Shown here: in pieces, positions 44,018 to 53,503 of the stretch
Layout of the letters: each line of letters starts with the position of its first letter
Position numbering within the stretch: the first letter of the stretch is position 1
Assembly (NCBI RefSeq): GCF_900149705.1
Contig: NZ_LT703001.1
Location: 3,280,001-3,344,000, forward strand
Direction: 5' to 3'
From: Sphingorhabdus sp. Alg231-15
GTDB lineage: Bacteria; Pseudomonadota; Alphaproteobacteria; Sphingomonadales; Sphingomonadaceae
DNA: 64,000 bases
Made by a program: the position numbers and the translations under genes
Notes under the pieces: model-generated
Told to the model about the DNA's origin: nothing
Database searches by the model: none
What the model saw: the letters and a program-made list of their open reading frames with translations, nothing else

Positions 44018-45556
44018 ATGGCTACGCAGATGGCAGAAAAAAACAGCACCGGTGCACAGGCACCGACAGAGACGGTCGATGTTTTGATCGTTGGAGCGGG
44101 TATTTCCGGTATCGGTATGGCAGTCCATCTGCGCGACAAATGTCCGGGTAAGAGCTTCGCCTTGGTCGAACGCCGCGAAGAAATTGGCGGAACGTGGAAC
44201 CTTTTCCAATATCCGGGAATACGCTCTGACAGCGATATGCACACATTAGGCTATAAATTCGAGCCATGGACAGAGCAAAAGGCTATCGCTGATGGCCCTT
44301 CGATTATGAACTACCTACACCGGATCAAGGCGAAACATGATCTGGAAAAGCACATATGTTTTGGTCACAAGGTGCTGAGCGCGAGTTGGTCAAGTGAAGA
44401 GGCCCGCTGGACAGTGACTGCCGAAAAATCGGACGGCAGTCAGACCGTTATGTATGCCAATTTTCTTTATATGGGGTCTGGCTATTATGATTATGATCAG
44501 GGTTATGACGCGAAGATAGCGGGTATCGAAAACTTCAAGGGGGATGTTGTCCATCCCCAATTTTGGCCCAAGGAACTGGACTATAGCGACAAAAAGATCG
44601 TGATTATCGGCAGCGGTGCAACGGCGGTGACTATTGTCCCCGTGATGGCCGAGAAGGCATCGCATGTCACCATGTTGCAGCGTACCCCAACTTGGTATTT
44701 CGCTCGCGACGCGAAGGACCATCTCGCCAATTTCCTGCGTAAGATCATGCCCGATCAGTGGGCCTATAATATCATCCGCTGGAAAAACGTGAAAATGCAG
44801 GACATCACGTTCAATATGGCACGGAATAAGCCTGAGAAAATCGTCAAAAAGCTGGAGAAACCGCTCAAGAAAGAGCTGGGCGACAAGTATAACAAGGAAG
44901 ATTATACCCCACCTTATGGACCATGGGAGCAGCGCCTCTGTCTTGTTCCGGATAGCGACATGTTCAAGGCGATCAGCTCTGGAGCAGCGGATGTCAAAAC
45001 CGGTCATATCGAGACTGTGACCGCTGATGGCATCAAGCTGAAATCGGGTGAAAAACTGGACGCGGACGTGATTGTTACCGCTACGGGTCTGAAATTGGCG
45101 GTTGCCGGCAAGGTCGCGTTTGAAGTCGATGGTAAGGCTGTGAATTGGCCGGAACATTATTATTATAAAGGCTGCATGTTCTCCGATATACCGAATATGG
45201 CGATTGTCTTTGGCTATCTGAACGCATCCTGGACGCTCAAGGCCGATATTGTCTCGGAATATGTCTGCCGGATGCTTAATCATATGGACGCTACCAGCAC
45301 ACGGATCGCCAATCCTGTGTTGACCGAAAACCTTGAAGATGAAGAGCTATTTGATTTTTCTTCCGGCTATATCAAACGCGCTATCAATGAGCTGCCGCGC
45401 AACAGCACGATGATGCCTTGGAAGCTGAATCAGGACTATCTGTTTGATAAGAAGGTCCTGCTCAATGAAGCCATTGATGACGGTGTGATTCAGTTTTACG
45501 GGCCAAATAGCCAATCGACAACGGATTCTGAACCGGCGCTCGAAGCGGCGGAATAA
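44018..45556 (+). CDS. Flavin-containing Baeyer-Villiger-type monooxygenase 1
   Basis: 512 aa. FAD motif VGAGISGIG near residue 26, NADPH motif IIGSGATAVT near 198, and between them the Baeyer-Villiger fingerprint FxGxxxHxxxWP at residues 173-184 (FKGDVVHPQFWP). It likely inserts oxygen beside a ketone, or oxidises N/S groups, using NADPH and O2. A GGAGA site precedes the ATG. The next gene is a close paralogue; the substrate is unknown. Confidence 0.95.
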   Translation: MATQMAEKNSTGAQAPTETVDVLIVGAGISGIGMAVHLRDKCPGKSFALVERREEIGGTWNLFQYPGIRSDSDMHTLGYKFEPWTEQKAIADGPSIMNYLHRIKAKHDLEKHICFGHKVLSASWSSEEARWTVTAEKSDGSQTVMYANFLYMGSGYYDYDQGYDAKIAGIENFKGDVVHPQFWPKELDYSDKKIVIIGSGATAVTIVPVMAEKASHVTMLQRTPTWYFARDAKDHLANFLRKIMPDQWAYNIIRWKNVKMQDITFNMARNKPEKIVKKLEKPLKKELGDKYNKEDYTPPYGPWEQRLCLVPDSDMFKAISSGAADVKTGHIETVTADGIKLKSGEKLDADVIVTATGLKLAVAGKVAFEVDGKAVNWPEHYYYKGCMFSDIPNMAIVFGYLNASWTLKADIVSEYVCRMLNHMDATSTRIANPVLTENLEDEELFDFSSGYIKRAINELPRNSTMMPWKLNQDYLFDKKVLLNEAIDDGVIQFYGPNSQSTTDSEPALEAAE

Positions 45557-45585
45557 TTCTAATTTTTGCATGAATGCCTTGTAAT

Positions 45586-45599
45586 TAACATTAATGTTA
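45586..45599. promoter_or_regulatory. Perfect 14-bp palindrome before the second monooxygenase
   Basis: TAACATTAATGTTA, 13 bases before the start of the second monooxygenase. It is fully symmetric and AT-rich, suitable for a dimeric repressor, but could be chance in AT-rich DNA. Confidence 0.35.
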
Positions 45600-45612
45600 G
45601 TAAGTTAGTTTC

Positions 45613-47124
45613 ATGAAAAATGAAATTCTAGATGTCCTGATCGTTGGCGCTGGCTTGTCCGGCATTGGTGCAGCGGTTCACCTGTCCAAGCGTTGCCCTG
45701 GAAAAAACTTCGCAATTGTCGAGGGGCGTGAACGCCTGGGCGGGACCTGGGACTTGTTTCGCTATCCGGGCATTCGTTCGGACAGTGACATGTACACTTT
45801 AGGCTATAACTTCAAACCCTGGACCGCGCGCAAGGCGATTGCCGACGCGCCCACAATTCTAACCTATTTGCGGGAAACTGTAGAAGAGTATGGGCTCGAA
45901 GAGCATATTCGTTACGAGCGCAAGGTTACCGATGCGAGTTGGTCGAGCGAAACCGCCCGGTGGACGGTCAGCCTGATCCATGGTGATGGCACGACGAGCG
46001 AGATTGAATGTAACTTCCTTTTCATGTGCTCTGGCTATTACAGCTATAAAGGCGGATACAAGCCTGACTTCAAAGGGCAGGATGAATTTGCCGGACCGAT
46101 CATTCATCCTCAGGAATGGCCTGAGGATTTGGATTACGCTGGCAAGAAAGTAGTTGTCATTGGCAGTGGCGCCACTGCAGTGACGCTGGTCCCGTCGATG
46201 GCGGAGACCGCAGAACATGTTACCATGTTACAGCGATCGCCAACTTATATCGTATCGCGTCCCGCCGAGGATAAATTTGCGCTGGCTCTTCGCAAATTCT
46301 TACCGAGCAAATTGGCTTATGGTGTGACCCGCTGGCGCAATGTTCTCTATCAACTCTTCACATTTAATCTCGCGCGGAGCAAGCCGGCTGGTTTTAAAAA
46401 GACCCTGCTAGACATGGTGCGCGAGGAGATGGGTGAGGGTGTTGACATGAAGCACTTCACACCAAGCTATAACCCATGGGATCAGCGACTATGTCTAGTT
46501 CCTGACAGTGATCTGTTCCGGTCACTCAAGTCGGGTAAGGCGTCGATTGTGACTGACCACATCGAACGATTTGTTTCAGATGGAATATTGCTAAAATCCG
46601 GCGAGAAAATTGAAGCCGATATCATTATCACTGCAACCGGATTGCAGCTCGTAAATGGCGGCCACACTGCGTTTAAGATCGACGGTGACCCTGTCCATTT
46701 CGGCTCGCGCTTCAACTATAAGGGAGTGATGTTCTCTGACGTACCCAATCTGGCGATGACATTTGGTTATACCAATGCGAGCTGGACACTGAAAGCTGAT
46801 CTGACCAGCGAATATATTTGCCGTTTGATCAACTTAATGGATCGCAAAGACGCTCAAATTGCCTATCCGCACCCGACAGATCCGGAGTCGATGGTTCCTG
46901 AAACCATAGTAGATTTCTCCTCGGGCTATATTGAACGGGCCGCTGCGGATTTGCCGAAACAGGGTCAGAAAAAGCCGTGGCGATTGAACCAGAATTACGC
47001 AAAGGATATCATCAATTTGCGTCATAGGACGGTGGATGATGGTGTGATGGTGTTTGCGAAAGCTGGTAGCAAATCGGTTGATTTGGAGCAAAAAGGTCAA
47101 AAGAAGGAAGCAGTTGCGGCGTAA
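45613..47124 (+). CDS. Flavin-containing Baeyer-Villiger-type monooxygenase 2
   Basis: 503 aa, tandem paralogue of the preceding gene: shared blocks include GGTW(N/D)LF(Q/R)YPGIRSDSDM, IGSGATAVT, CLVPDSD, and NASWTLKAD. The fingerprint is at residues 159-170 (FAGPIIHPQEWP). FAD and NADPH motifs are intact, so both copies should be active. The gap of 56 bases and a palindrome suggest that it may have separate control. No other catabolic gene is adjacent. Confidence 0.95.
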   Translation: MKNEILDVLIVGAGLSGIGAAVHLSKRCPGKNFAIVEGRERLGGTWDLFRYPGIRSDSDMYTLGYNFKPWTARKAIADAPTILTYLRETVEEYGLEEHIRYERKVTDASWSSETARWTVSLIHGDGTTSEIECNFLFMCSGYYSYKGGYKPDFKGQDEFAGPIIHPQEWPEDLDYAGKKVVVIGSGATAVTLVPSMAETAEHVTMLQRSPTYIVSRPAEDKFALALRKFLPSKLAYGVTRWRNVLYQLFTFNLARSKPAGFKKTLLDMVREEMGEGVDMKHFTPSYNPWDQRLCLVPDSDLFRSLKSGKASIVTDHIERFVSDGILLKSGEKIEADIIITATGLQLVNGGHTAFKIDGDPVHFGSRFNYKGVMFSDVPNLAMTFGYTNASWTLKADLTSEYICRLINLMDRKDAQIAYPHPTDPESMVPETIVDFSSGYIERAAADLPKQGQKKPWRLNQNYAKDIINLRHRTVDDGVMVFAKAGSKSVDLEQKGQKKEAVAA

Positions 47125-47167
47125 TTAGGTTCTCGCACTGCGGCAATTCTGTCGCTATAACACCGTC

Positions 47168-48589
47168 ATGACTGATTTTGCGAAATTGATAGAGGCCGAC
47201 AAGGGCCAGCCAGCACGTACTATCCAGATTTTGGATGTGAAGAATTTTGAAGACTGGCTGAAAGACCAGTCCGAGAGTGTCCGCAGCATCGTGAAGGCCT
47301 ATAAATTTGTTGCCAATCCGAAATCATTTCTGATTCTTCCTATTGCATCAAGCAAAGGCCAAAAAGACAAATCAGAGCAAGGTGATTTCACGGTTGTGGC
47401 TGGAGTGAAGAACCACAAAAAGCTCGATCCCTGGGCGTTGGCCAAATTGGGAGGAAAGCTGCCTGAAGGAAAATATCGCCTGAAAGGGGCTAGTGCCAAA
47501 GGTGGCCTGTTTAGCTGGCTGATCCCGCAGCATAGCTTTGAGCGGTACAAGGAAGTTGAAAATAAGCAGGGACCTAGCGTTCTGCTGGTTAAAGAAGAGA
47601 TTTCCAAAGTTGATGAAGCGGTGCGTCAGGCGGACGCTACAGCGCTGGTTCGCGATATGGTGAACACGCCCGCTGCTGACATGGGGCCAGACAAGATTGA
47701 GGATATTGTTGAAAAACTGGCTGATAAGCATGACGCGGATCTGAAAGTTACGCGTGGCGATACGCTAGAAAAACATTTTCCGATGATTCACGGTGTCGGC
47801 AAGGCAGCCATGCGCGAACATGCACCTCGCTTGATCGAACTCAAATGGGGCAAGGCTGATGCCCCCAAGATCGCGATTGTAGGCAAAGGCGTAACCTTTG
47901 ATAGCGGAGGACTTTCAATGAAGTCGCCTGCGGGCATGTTGATCATGAAGAAAGACATGGGTGGAGCGGCTCATGCAATTGCGCTGGCGAAGATGATCAT
48001 GGAAGGAAATCTGCCAGTTCAACTCCACCTGCTTGTACCAGCAGTTGAAAATTCGGTTGACGGTCATGCACTCCGTCCCGGTGACATCCTGAACAGTCGC
48101 AAAGGTTTGACCGTGGAAATTGGCAATACGGATGCTGAGGGGCGTTTGGTGCTTGGTGATGCATTAACGCTTGCCGGTGAGGAAGAGCCGGAACTTATTA
48201 TTGATTTTGCAACGCTGACCGGTGCGGCGCGTGTTGCATTGGGGCCTGACTTGCCGGCCTTGTTTTGCAACAACGATGATATGGCCGCTGGTTTAATCGA
48301 AAGCGGGGAAGAGGAAGATGATCCGCTGTGGCGAATGCCTCTCTGGTCGCGCTATGAATATCGTCTCAACAGCCCGATTGCAGATACAAATAACGTCGCT
48401 ACCGGCTCTTTTGCAGGCTGTATTACGGCTGCCCTGTTTCTGAAGAAATTTGTGCCAAAAAACACTCCCTGGGCCCATTTCGACACCTATGCTTGGCGTC
48501 CCGCAAGCAAGGCAGGGCGACCGAAAGGTGGAGAAGCGCTGGGTTTGCGTGCGAGCTGGACTTATCTGAAGGCACGTTACGACAAATAG
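47168..48589 (+). CDS. M17 leucyl aminopeptidase family protein
   Basis: 473 aa cytosolic metallo-aminopeptidase. Metal-binding motifs of M17 are intact: VGKGVTFDSGGLSMK and NTDAEGRLVLGDAL, the family signature. It removes N-terminal residues from peptides. The N-terminal domain is of typical size. The start is preceded by a weak ribosome site. It follows the second monooxygenase by 43 bases on the same strand, with no functional link evident. Confidence 0.95.
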   Translation: MTDFAKLIEADKGQPARTIQILDVKNFEDWLKDQSESVRSIVKAYKFVANPKSFLILPIASSKGQKDKSEQGDFTVVAGVKNHKKLDPWALAKLGGKLPEGKYRLKGASAKGGLFSWLIPQHSFERYKEVENKQGPSVLLVKEEISKVDEAVRQADATALVRDMVNTPAADMGPDKIEDIVEKLADKHDADLKVTRGDTLEKHFPMIHGVGKAAMREHAPRLIELKWGKADAPKIAIVGKGVTFDSGGLSMKSPAGMLIMKKDMGGAAHAIALAKMIMEGNLPVQLHLLVPAVENSVDGHALRPGDILNSRKGLTVEIGNTDAEGRLVLGDALTLAGEEEPELIIDFATLTGAARVALGPDLPALFCNNDDMAAGLIESGEEEDDPLWRMPLWSRYEYRLNSPIADTNNVATGSFAGCITAALFLKKFVPKNTPWAHFDTYAWRPASKAGRPKGGEALGLRASWTYLKARYDK

Positions 48590-48708
48590 CCGAATTCAGT
48601 CGCAGCTTGATCAACTGGCCGCTTCTCGTTTAAGGGCGGCTATATTGTAACAGCTTTGTCATAAAGCGCTCAAGTCGCGCAGCGGCGGTAAAGCCGCAAA
48701 TGGGGTAG

Positions 48709-49650
48709 ATGAGAAACATGAATATTGTCGGGGATATGAAAACCGGGGACATGGCGGCACGCGCGAAGTTTTCGCTGCACGGTCCCGAAGAGGATTTTGA
48801 TCCACGGACAACTGCGCATCGCGGCGATTTGGCGGATATCGCCTTGGCGGGCAAATTGTTCGCACCACATTATGCGGAAACAATGCCGATGCGTTGTGCT
48901 GCTCCGAAAGCGATGATCCGCAAGCAAGGCAGCAAAAATCATGTCGCGGTGTCTGAACTGCTGCATGGCGAAGATTTTCATATGCTGGATGTCGTTGGCG
49001 ACTGGGCTTGGGGCTATTGTGATCATGATAATTATGTTGGTTACGTACCCGTGCATGCATTGCAGCATCAACGTAAGACGGCGCAGCCTACACATCTGAT
49101 TTCAGCGCGAGCAGCGCTGATTTTCATAGAACCCGACGTCAAGGCAGGCGTGATGAAGCGACTGCCAATGGGCGCGAAATTGGCATGTGGTACACTCAGT
49201 GATTGCGGCAATTTTTTGCAGGCAGGCAAAGGCTTTGTGCATGTTCGCCATGTTCAGGAAATTGGCGCTAAGCCGGTTTTTGACGGTAAAAATAACACCG
49301 TTGGATTTGCTGAACAGCTCATTGGTGCGCCATATTTGTGGGGTGGCAGGAGCGGTGACGGCCTTGATTGCTCCGGCCTCGTTCAGATGGTGCTTGGTTT
49401 GACTGGTCAGTCTGCCCCGAGAGATGCTGATCAGCAGATGAAAGCTGTCGGCACGGAACTCTCCAAGGATGACGACCTGAAACGGGGCGATCTTGTCTTT
49501 TTCCCCGATCATGTCGGTATAATGGCCGATGACAGCGAGATTATTCATGCCAACATCCATTGGATGCAAGTGTGCGCAGAACCGCTCGGTGATGTCGTAG
49601 CACGTTTTGATGTGGATTCACCGATATCGTCGCGTAAGCGGCTCAGTTGA
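48709..49650 (+). CDS. SH3-like and NlpC/P60 (C40) family hydrolase
   Basis: 313 aa. N-terminal SH3-like part (about 60-190) followed by a C40 peptidase with the catalytic cysteine in YLWGGRSGDGLDCSGLVQ and histidine in FFPDHVGIMADD. It probably cleaves peptide bridges in murein or related substrates. No clear signal peptide is seen, so export is uncertain. ATGs at 48736 and 48751 are alternative starts; the first ATG is listed. It precedes argC by 21 bases. Confidence 0.88.
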   Translation: MRNMNIVGDMKTGDMAARAKFSLHGPEEDFDPRTTAHRGDLADIALAGKLFAPHYAETMPMRCAAPKAMIRKQGSKNHVAVSELLHGEDFHMLDVVGDWAWGYCDHDNYVGYVPVHALQHQRKTAQPTHLISARAALIFIEPDVKAGVMKRLPMGAKLACGTLSDCGNFLQAGKGFVHVRHVQEIGAKPVFDGKNNTVGFAEQLIGAPYLWGGRSGDGLDCSGLVQMVLGLTGQSAPRDADQQMKAVGTELSKDDDLKRGDLVFFPDHVGIMADDSEIIHANIHWMQVCAEPLGDVVARFDVDSPISSRKRLS

Positions 49651-49671
49651 TGATCATATTGGTGATGGATC

Positions 49672-50604
49672 ATGACATATAGTGTCTTCATTGATGGAGC
49701 GGCTGGGACAACGGGCCTGGAGATAGCGGATCGCTTGAGCAATCGCTCGGAATTCAATCTTACGCAGCTGCCGGATGCCAAGCGCAAAGACACGTCGGCT
49801 CGGCGTGAAGCGATTAATGATAGCGACTTTGTCATCCTGTGTTTGCCTGATGAAGCAGCAAGGGAGGCGGTATCGCTGGTCGGAAATGATCAGACCCGTG
49901 TCATCGATGCATCATCGGCGCACCGGATCGCGCCCGATTGGGTCTTTGGATTTGCTGAATTTAGACATGGTCAGCGGGAGCGCATCGCCGGAGCAAGATT
50001 TGTGTCTAATCCCGGTTGCTATCCCACGGGGTTTCTCGGCCTCGTTAACCCCCTTATCGCTAGTGGGCTCCTGCCCACGGACTGGCCGTATACCGTCAAT
50101 GCCGTATCCGGTTACTCTGGCGGTGGGAAAGCGTTGATTGAACGCTTTGAGCGGGAACCGGATATCGGATTTCGAGGTTACGGCTTGGCTCTTGATCATA
50201 AACATATGCCAGAGATGAAGCGCCACGCTGGCCTGACCCATGATGTGATTTTTGCGCCATCGGTGGTGCGTGCCTATCGCGGAATGATTGTTGAGGTTCC
50301 GCTAAACCTGGCCGCAATGGATGTTGCCGCAAAAGCGGGCGACTTGCTGGATGCATTGAGATTGCATTACGAAGGCTCTCCGATTGTCGGTGTACATGAT
50401 GGGACTGGTCTCGACGAACTGTTGCTCAGTGAGAATGACCCGGCCACCGACCGGCTTGAGCTCCATGTTTGTGGTGAGGCAACCGGCGATCATGTGCGGC
50501 TTGTGGCCAAGCTTGATAATCTTGGCAAAGGGGCAGCAGGAAGTACGGTTCAGGACCTGAACATCATGGCTGGTCTCGATGAGACCTTGGGTCTGCGTCT
50601 TTAA
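49672..50604 (+). CDS. argC: N-acetyl-gamma-glutamyl-phosphate reductase
   Basis: 310 aa. Reduces N-acetylglutamyl phosphate with NADPH in arginine synthesis. The nucleotide site DGAAGTTGLEI is at the start, and the catalytic Cys116 is in FVSNPGCYPTGFLG. The length fits the shorter ArgC type. HMPEMKRHAGL is the conserved His region. It is convergent with lepB (11-base gap) and has no other arg gene beside it. Confidence 0.95.
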   Translation: MTYSVFIDGAAGTTGLEIADRLSNRSEFNLTQLPDAKRKDTSARREAINDSDFVILCLPDEAAREAVSLVGNDQTRVIDASSAHRIAPDWVFGFAEFRHGQRERIAGARFVSNPGCYPTGFLGLVNPLIASGLLPTDWPYTVNAVSGYSGGGKALIERFEREPDIGFRGYGLALDHKHMPEMKRHAGLTHDVIFAPSVVRAYRGMIVEVPLNLAAMDVAAKAGDLLDALRLHYEGSPIVGVHDGTGLDELLLSENDPATDRLELHVCGEATGDHVRLVAKLDNLGKGAAGSTVQDLNIMAGLDETLGLRL

Positions 50605-50615
50605 GCTATTCCGAT

Positions 50616-51485
50616 CTATTCGGAGCCGCCGCTATCTCTGTCAGGTCTTAGACTGCTTCCTGCCCGTCCGCTGCGAAAGGACGTGAACCAGGTGACTGGG
50701 TTAAGACTTGTCGTGCCATCAAGCGAGAAGGTGATGAATTCTGCCCGCCCTCCAATATTTTCTGCAGGAATGACACCGTCCAGCCCGCGCGGGCTTGCAA
50801 CACGGCTATCAGCAGATAGGTCGCGATTGTCACCAAGCAGATAGACGTGGTTTTCCGGGATGATGATTGGATCAACATCATCGGTCATTTGAGGGCCCAG
50901 ATCTATGATATCATAGCTTACGCCATTTGGTAGCGTTTCACGAACAATGGGGAGCATACATACGGCATCGCCATTTGCATCAGTATCGCGCAAACCGGGG
51001 AATTCCTGACCGCCGCATGGGGCATTGGCATCTATTGGCAATTGCAAGTCTGGCTGTATCTCTTGTTTAACTGGCGTTCCATTGAGAAAAACCTGACCGC
51101 CGCGCAATTCCAGCGTATCTCCCGGCAATCCGATAACCCTTTTGATATAGTCGCTGCTTTGATCTTTTGGGGTGAGAATAACGATATCTCCACGCTCCGG
51201 CAAAGACCCGAAAAGTCGCCCTTCCATCCGCGGCAATATGTGAAAAGTGGGCGACACCCAAGACCAACCATAGGCATATTTGCTTACGATCAGACGATCG
51301 CCTACCAAGAGACCCGGCATCATCGACACTGACGGAATATAAAATGGTTTGGCGACGAGGCTATGGAAAGCCAAAACGGCAAGCAGTAAAAGGCCAATAC
51401 TTTTGGCCTCGCCGACCCAATCGGTTTTCTCTTTTTCGGATCCCCCAGACTTAATTGCCTGATCATCCGCCTTTTCTACAGCCAT
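50616..51485 (-). CDS. lepB: Signal peptidase I
   Basis: 289 aa inner-membrane serine protease that cuts Sec signal peptides. One N-terminal helix (SIGLLLLAVLAFHSLVA), the catalytic serine in YIPSVSMMPGLLVGDRLIV, catalytic lysine in YIKRVIGLPGD, and the late GDNRDLSADSR motif. The ATG at 51485 follows the domain; a longer frame would run into acpS. It ends the minus-strand operon pyrE-pdxJ-acpS-lepB. Ribonuclease III and era, often next, are not here. Confidence 0.95.
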   Translation of the reverse strand: MAVEKADDQAIKSGGSEKEKTDWVGEAKSIGLLLLAVLAFHSLVAKPFYIPSVSMMPGLLVGDRLIVSKYAYGWSWVSPTFHILPRMEGRLFGSLPERGDIVILTPKDQSSDYIKRVIGLPGDTLELRGGQVFLNGTPVKQEIQPDLQLPIDANAPCGGQEFPGLRDTDANGDAVCMLPIVRETLPNGVSYDIIDLGPQMTDDVDPIIIPENHVYLLGDNRDLSADSRVASPRGLDGVIPAENIGGRAEFITFSLDGTTSLNPVTWFTSFRSGRAGSSLRPDRDSGGSE

Positions 51486-51523
51486 ATTCTGTTTTCTTCT
51501 TCTATTGCCTTCACCGTGATCTC

Positions 51524-51928
51524 TCAGCGTGTGGGCATCGCCTCTATAATTACGAACGCTTGGGCCCATGGATGATCGTCAGTGAGTGTGAGATGAACGA
51601 TAGCATCATATCCGGCGGGTGTAAGGGCGTCGAGGCGTTTTTTTGCTCCGCCGGAAAGCGCCAATGTCGGAGCCCCGCTTTTAGCGTTGACGACGCCGAT
51701 GTCTTTCATGAATACGCCAGCTTTGAAGCCAGTTCCAACCGCCTTGGAATAGGCTTCCTTGGCCGCGAAGCGCTTCGCGTAGGTACCAGCCTTCGTAAAC
51801 GGTCGTCGAGCAGCCTTCGCGCGTTCGATCTCAGTAAAAACGCGCTTCTCAAAACGTTCGCCAAAGCGATCCAGGGAATTCTGGATCCGTTCAATATTAC
51901 AAAGGTCTGAGCCTAGTCCAATAATCAT
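51524..51928 (-). CDS. acpS: Holo-[acyl-carrier-protein] synthase
   Basis: 134 aa. Transfers phosphopantetheine from CoA to acyl carrier protein for fatty-acid synthesis. The metal and CoA motifs [12 protein letters not shown] at the start and [15 protein letters not shown] are diagnostic. The ATG at 51928 begins the conserved MIIGLGSD; a longer frame adds seven residues. Third gene of the pyrE-pdxJ-acpS-lepB operon, 10 bases after pdxJ. Confidence 0.95.
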   Translation of the reverse strand: MIIGLGSDLCNIERIQNSLDRFGERFEKRVFTEIERAKAARRPFTKAGTYAKRFAAKEAYSKAVGTGFKAGVFMKDIGVVNAKSGAPTLALSGGAKKRLDALTPAGYDAIVHLTLTDDHPWAQAFVIIEAMPTR

Positions 51929-51938
51929 GATCAGATAA

Positions 51939-52673
51939 TCACCGCGCATCGTCCATTAACGTACGCATTTGCCTGATGCTTCCGGCCAGACCGCCGAAAA
52001 TTGCTTCGCCAACCAGGAAATGACCGATATTCAATTCGACCAATTGGGGGATGGCTGCGATGGGAACAACATTCTCGAAAGTCAGGCCATGTCCGGCATG
52101 CGGCTCGATGCCGTTTTTAGCGGCGAGTGCAGCTGCGTCGCTGATCCGGCGCAGTTCCTTTTCGCGTTCGGTGCCACTGACATGCGCATAATGACCGGTG
52201 TGAAACTCGACCACCGGTGCGCCGAGATGGATCGCCGCTTCGATCTGACGTGGGTCCGGTTCGATGAATAGACTGACGCGAATATTGGCGTTGCGCAGCT
52301 GCCCGACAAAATCCTTCAACCGGTTATGCTGACCCGCAGCATCCAGGCCACCCTCAGTTGTGCGTTCTTCTCGATTTTCCGGTACGATACAGGCTGCATG
52401 TGGTTTGTGACGTAGTGCAATGTCCAGCATTTCATCTGTAGCCGCCATTTCAAGGTTTAGCGGAATAGAAAGCTTGTCCATCAACTCAATCAGGTCGCCA
52501 TCGCGGATGTGCCGCCGATCTTCGCGCAAGTGAGCGGTGATGCCATCTGCCCCGGCTTCTGCCGCTATGGTTGCCGCCCGAACGGGTTCCGGATGATCTC
52601 CTCCACGAGCGTTGCGAATGGTAGCAACATGGTCAATATTGACGCCCAGTCTAAGATGTGACGCTTGATTCAT
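51939..52673 (-). CDS. pdxJ: Pyridoxine 5'-phosphate synthase
   Basis: 244 aa TIM-barrel enzyme that closes the pyridoxine ring from 1-deoxyxylulose phosphate and 3-amino-1-hydroxyacetone phosphate. Motifs present: [34 protein letters not shown], and [15 protein letters not shown]. It overlaps pyrE by four bases, so both are translationally coupled. Alphaproteobacteria often keep pdxJ and acpS together, as here. Confidence 0.96.
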   Translation of the reverse strand: MNQASHLRLGVNIDHVATIRNARGGDHPEPVRAATIAAEAGADGITAHLREDRRHIRDGDLIELMDKLSIPLNLEMAATDEMLDIALRHKPHAACIVPENREERTTEGGLDAAGQHNRLKDFVGQLRNANIRVSLFIEPDPRQIEAAIHLGAPVVEFHTGHYAHVSGTEREKELRRISDAAALAAKNGIEPHAGHGLTFENVVPIAAIPQLVELNIGHFLVGEAIFGGLAGSIRQMRTLMDDAR

Positions 52674-53251
52674 GATTGGCGGCTGCCAGGCTTTGTCGTC
52701 GGAACAGCGGCCAGCTCGGCAGGTACATCCTCATCGGCATAGGAAGGTACTTCCAATGCGATCAAGGGATAGAATGGGACATCAAAACTTGCTGTCCCAT
52801 TCGAGCGGTCGACCAACGCGCCTGCTGCGATCACGTCGCCGCCAGCTTCACCTATCGCCTTTATGGCTTCACGTGACGATAGGCCCGTGGTGACAACATC
52901 TTCCATCATCAGCACTTTTTGGCCAGGCTCCAAACGGAAACCGCGCCGCAGTTCGAACGTACCTTCGGGGCGCTCGAGGAATATTGCTTCCTTGCCAAGG
53001 GCTCTGCCCATTTCGTGACCCACGATGACGCCCCCCATGGCCGGAGAGACGACAATCTCGATGGCATTCCGAATATTCTCAGGCATTTTGGACACAAGTG
53101 CATTGGCCAGTCTCGCACCACGTGCTGGATCCATAAGTACTCGGGCGCATTGCAGATATTGTGCGCTATGCCGACCAGATGACAATATGAAATGCCCTTC
53201 CAAAAGGGCATCGCTGGCGCGGAATTCGTCCAATATTTCGTTCTCGGTCAA
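52670..53251 (-). CDS. pyrE: Orotate phosphoribosyltransferase
   Basis: 193 aa. Joins orotate to PRPP in pyrimidine synthesis. The PRPP loop is [22 protein letters not shown], and the start shows [19 protein letters not shown]. First gene of the minus-strand operon with pdxJ, acpS and lepB. The region upstream separates it from the divergent cytochrome oxidase operon by 252 bases. Confidence 0.95.
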   Translation of the reverse strand: MTENEILDEFRASDALLEGHFILSSGRHSAQYLQCARVLMDPARGARLANALVSKMPENIRNAIEIVVSPAMGGVIVGHEMGRALGKEAIFLERPEGTFELRRGFRLEPGQKVLMMEDVVTTGLSSREAIKAIGEAGGDVIAAGALVDRSNGTASFDVPFYPLIALEVPSYADEDVPAELAAVPTTKPGSRQS

Positions 53252-53347
53252 GGTTTTTGTTCCGTCCTTTCTGGTTTCTATATCCGAAATGGGTTCATCT
53301 TGGTTTTAATGAAAGCCCAAAAACTTAAAAAATATGCGTAGAGTAGC

Positions 53348-53375
53348 TTGAGGCTTGCGACAACCCTGCTTATAA
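53348..53375 (+). promoter_or_regulatory. Candidate sigma-70 promoter of the cytochrome oxidase operon
   Basis: TTGAGG and TTATAA with a 16-base spacer, 128 bases before ctaC. It fits the usual alphaproteobacterial promoter pattern moderately well. It lies in the divergent pyrE/ctaC region. Confidence 0.4.
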
Positions 53376-53503
53376 GCCGCTCCAAACGGGATGTTTCAGG
53401 TTAGTCGGGTTGGTGTCCAAATGGGCATATTTACCAGAATATCTGGGCGGTATATGGGCTGAAAACGACCGGAAATTAGGGCTTAGATAAGGTTGAGCAA
53501 GTA

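Noticed and set aside
44390-45283. 297-codon open frame antisense to the first monooxygenase
   Set aside because: Shadow of a well-supported flavoprotein gene.
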